A DNA stretch of 24,224 bases from an uncultured Methanobrevibacter sp. GTDB lineage: Archaea > Methanobacteriota > Methanobacteria > Methanobacteriales > Methanobacteriaceae. The notes under the pieces were generated by a model. The model worked only from the letters and a program-made list of their open reading frames with translations, did not search any database and was not told where the DNA came from. Position numbers and translations under genes: made by a program. Shown here piece by piece: positions 23,252-24,224 of the stretch; the first letter of the stretch is position 1; each line of letters begins with the position of its first letter. Where the stretch lies: NCBI GenBank assembly GCA_902783085.1, contig CACZPT010000065.1:1-24224 (forward strand), in the 5' to 3' direction.

Positions 23252-23464
23252 TTATACCCATTCTGCTTTTTTAACTTTGAGATTTCCATCTTTGTCAATA
23301 GTGGCATTTCTTAAAATTTTTTCCGGATTTTTCTCATGAGGCACATCATCACGAGTCAAATTTAAATTATCAGTAATGTACCATGTTTCTTCTGAATTTG
23401 GAATATTTTCCAAAGTTTTTGAAAATTCTTCAATGATTTTTTCTGCATCTTTTTCAATAGACAT
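23252..23464 (-). CDS. gatC: Asp-tRNA(Asn)/Glu-tRNA(Gln) amidotransferase subunit C (archaeal)
   Basis: This 70-residue protein resembles archaeal GatC, the small subunit that stabilises the GatCAB amidotransferase. That enzyme forms Asn-tRNA(Asn) (and, where used, Gln-tRNA(Gln)) from the misacylated tRNA. The N-terminal helix KDAEKIIEEFSKTLENIP is followed by the ETWYITDNLNLTRDD strand, the ILRNA motif and a final KKAEWV, as in archaeal homologues. AGGAG lies about 10 bases before the ATG. gatA and gatB are not in the window. Its place after the asparagine-synthetase-like gene joins two asparagine-related functions in one transcript. The short size makes the family call less secure than for its neighbours. 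Confidence 0.75.
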   Translation of the reverse strand: MSIEKDAEKIIEEFSKTLENIPNSEETWYITDNLNLTRDDVPHEKNPEKILRNATIDKDGNLKVKKAEWV

Positions 23465-23516
23465 AAAATTATAACTCCTAATAATAAATAATATTTATAA
23501 TTTTATTTTTTAATAT

Positions 23517-24224
23517 TTATAAATATGATGATAAATCAACATCTTTGATAATCTTTTTTCTAAGTATTTTATCAATACCACTGCCATATTGAGCCGCTTT
23601 TTTTGGTCTATATGCAATTTTAATATCTAAACCTGAATTAAATGCTAATTTTCTTAAAATATTTTTACGTAAAATATCTCCTTCACCGGATATTTTATAT
23701 TTTACAGGTAAATTAAGTGCATATTCAACAAGATTTTTATCTAAAAATGGTAATCTTAACTCTACACCATTAATCATTGAGCATGCATAATCTCTTTCAA
23801 GATTTACATGATACATATTTGAAATATCACTTCTTAACTCCCAGTCAAGTTTTCCATCAAGATAGCTTTTAATATATCTTTTATATCCTCCAAACAATTC
23901 ATCGGCACCCTGACCTGAAATAGCCACTTTTATATTATCTTCAGCAATCATTTTTGTTGCTAAATATGTGGTCATTCCAACACCTATTTTCATTAAATTA
24001 TCATCACCTATTGCATGAACTACCTCTTTTAGATTATCACGAATTAACTCTTCACTTACCGTTTGAGTTTTAAGCGGTAACTCCAAATATTCGGCAGCAT
24101 ATTCTGCAGCTTCAATATCTTTAGAGTCTTTAACACCTACACTATAAAGGGTTATATCCAATTTTTTATTGAATGAAATGTCTTTTAAAAATAATGTTAA
24201 AATTGAACTGTCAACACCCCCTGA
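23517..24224 (-). CDS. Asparagine-synthetase-like ATP pyrophosphatase domain (5' end beyond right edge)
   Basis: The frame is open to the window edge; the edge codons read SGGVDSSILTLFLK, the PP-loop of the asparagine synthase C-terminal domain, so the gene starts outside the window. Visible further on are ISGQGADELFGGYKRYIK (second ATP/aspartate site), ELRLPFLDKNLVEYALNLP and the C-terminal RPKKAAQYGSGI, all typical of the AsnB synthetase domain. About 235 residues are present. Whether an N-terminal glutaminase domain exists cannot be seen. The enzyme would amidate aspartate, or another carboxylate, using ATP. The stop at 23517-23519 is 52 bases before gatC, which starts with its own ribosome binding site. 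Confidence 0.85.
   Translation of the reverse strand, partial: SGGVDSSILTLFLKDISFNKKLDITLYSVGVKDSKDIEAAEYAAEYLELPLKTQTVSEELIRDNLKEVVHAIGDDNLMKIGVGMTTYLATKMIAEDNIKVAISGQGADELFGGYKRYIKSYLDGKLDWELRSDISNMYHVNLERDYACSMINGVELRLPFLDKNLVEYALNLPVKYKISGEGDILRKNILRKLAFNSGLDIKIAYRPKKAAQYGSGIDKILRKKIIKDVDLSSYL

Noticed and set aside
1..24224. Search for CRISPR arrays, insertion sequences, integrases, toxin-antitoxin pairs and tRNA or rRNA genes
   Set aside because: No regularly spaced repeats, transposase or integrase motifs, terminal inverted repeats or conserved RNA gene signatures were seen. The adhesin repeats are coding.

Overview
The window looks like chromosomal DNA of a methanogenic archaeon of the order Methanobacteriales, most likely a gut-type Methanobrevibacter. 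The DNA is very AT-rich. The genes are archaeal: phosphopantothenate synthetase, a UPF0200 kinase, an archaeal-type cofactor-independent phosphoglycerate mutase, a class III pilin with its peptidase, Dph6, and an F420-hydrogenase beta-subunit relative. There is also a large adhesin-like surface protein of the kind that is abundant in Methanobrevibacter. Genes are packed tightly, with GGAG or GGTG ribosome binding sites or short leaders. I see no rRNA, tRNA, CRISPR array, transposase or phage gene. The species assignment is inference from content.

Layout. Positions 1-4550 hold the tail of a plus-strand gene, a CPBP-type membrane protease and a 1,155-residue secreted protein (beta-helix, papain-like protease, Ig-like repeats). 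Positions 4551-6701 hold an M42 aminopeptidase and an FrhB-like iron-sulfur flavoprotein whose two domains are in swapped order. Positions 6895-9474 hold an RNase H-fold exonuclease coupled to an alpha-solenoid repeat protein. Positions 9475-9808 are a divergent intergenic region with a string of hairpins, a candidate structured RNA. Positions 9809-11484 form a plus-strand operon: a small membrane protein, the CoA-pathway enzyme phosphopantothenate synthetase and a UPF0200 P-loop kinase. Positions 11486-12975 (minus) hold Dph6 and a conserved membrane protein. Positions 12976-13398 are mostly non-coding but contain a cysteine-rich mini-reading frame. A DUF4013 membrane protein (plus) follows, then a class III pilin-like protein with a prepilin peptidase (minus).

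From 15631 to the right edge everything is on the minus strand. pyrG appears to start at a CTG codon and has its own promoter region. Upstream of it is a translationally coupled run of flavodoxin-like oxidoreductase, MATE transporter, GNAT acetyltransferase and esterase. Further upstream is a conserved-looking metabolic operon: asparagine-synthetase-like protein (cut by the window edge), gatC, a free-standing ACT-domain protein, homoserine dehydrogenase and phosphoglycerate mutase. A perfect hairpin followed by a U-tract separates hom from the phosphoglycerate mutase gene.

The points most worth a second look are the circularly permuted FrhB homologue, the hairpin-rich intergenic element at about 9581-9735, the cysteine-rich microprotein or broken gene at 13103-13220, the solenoid/exonuclease pair, and the hom terminator-like hairpin.
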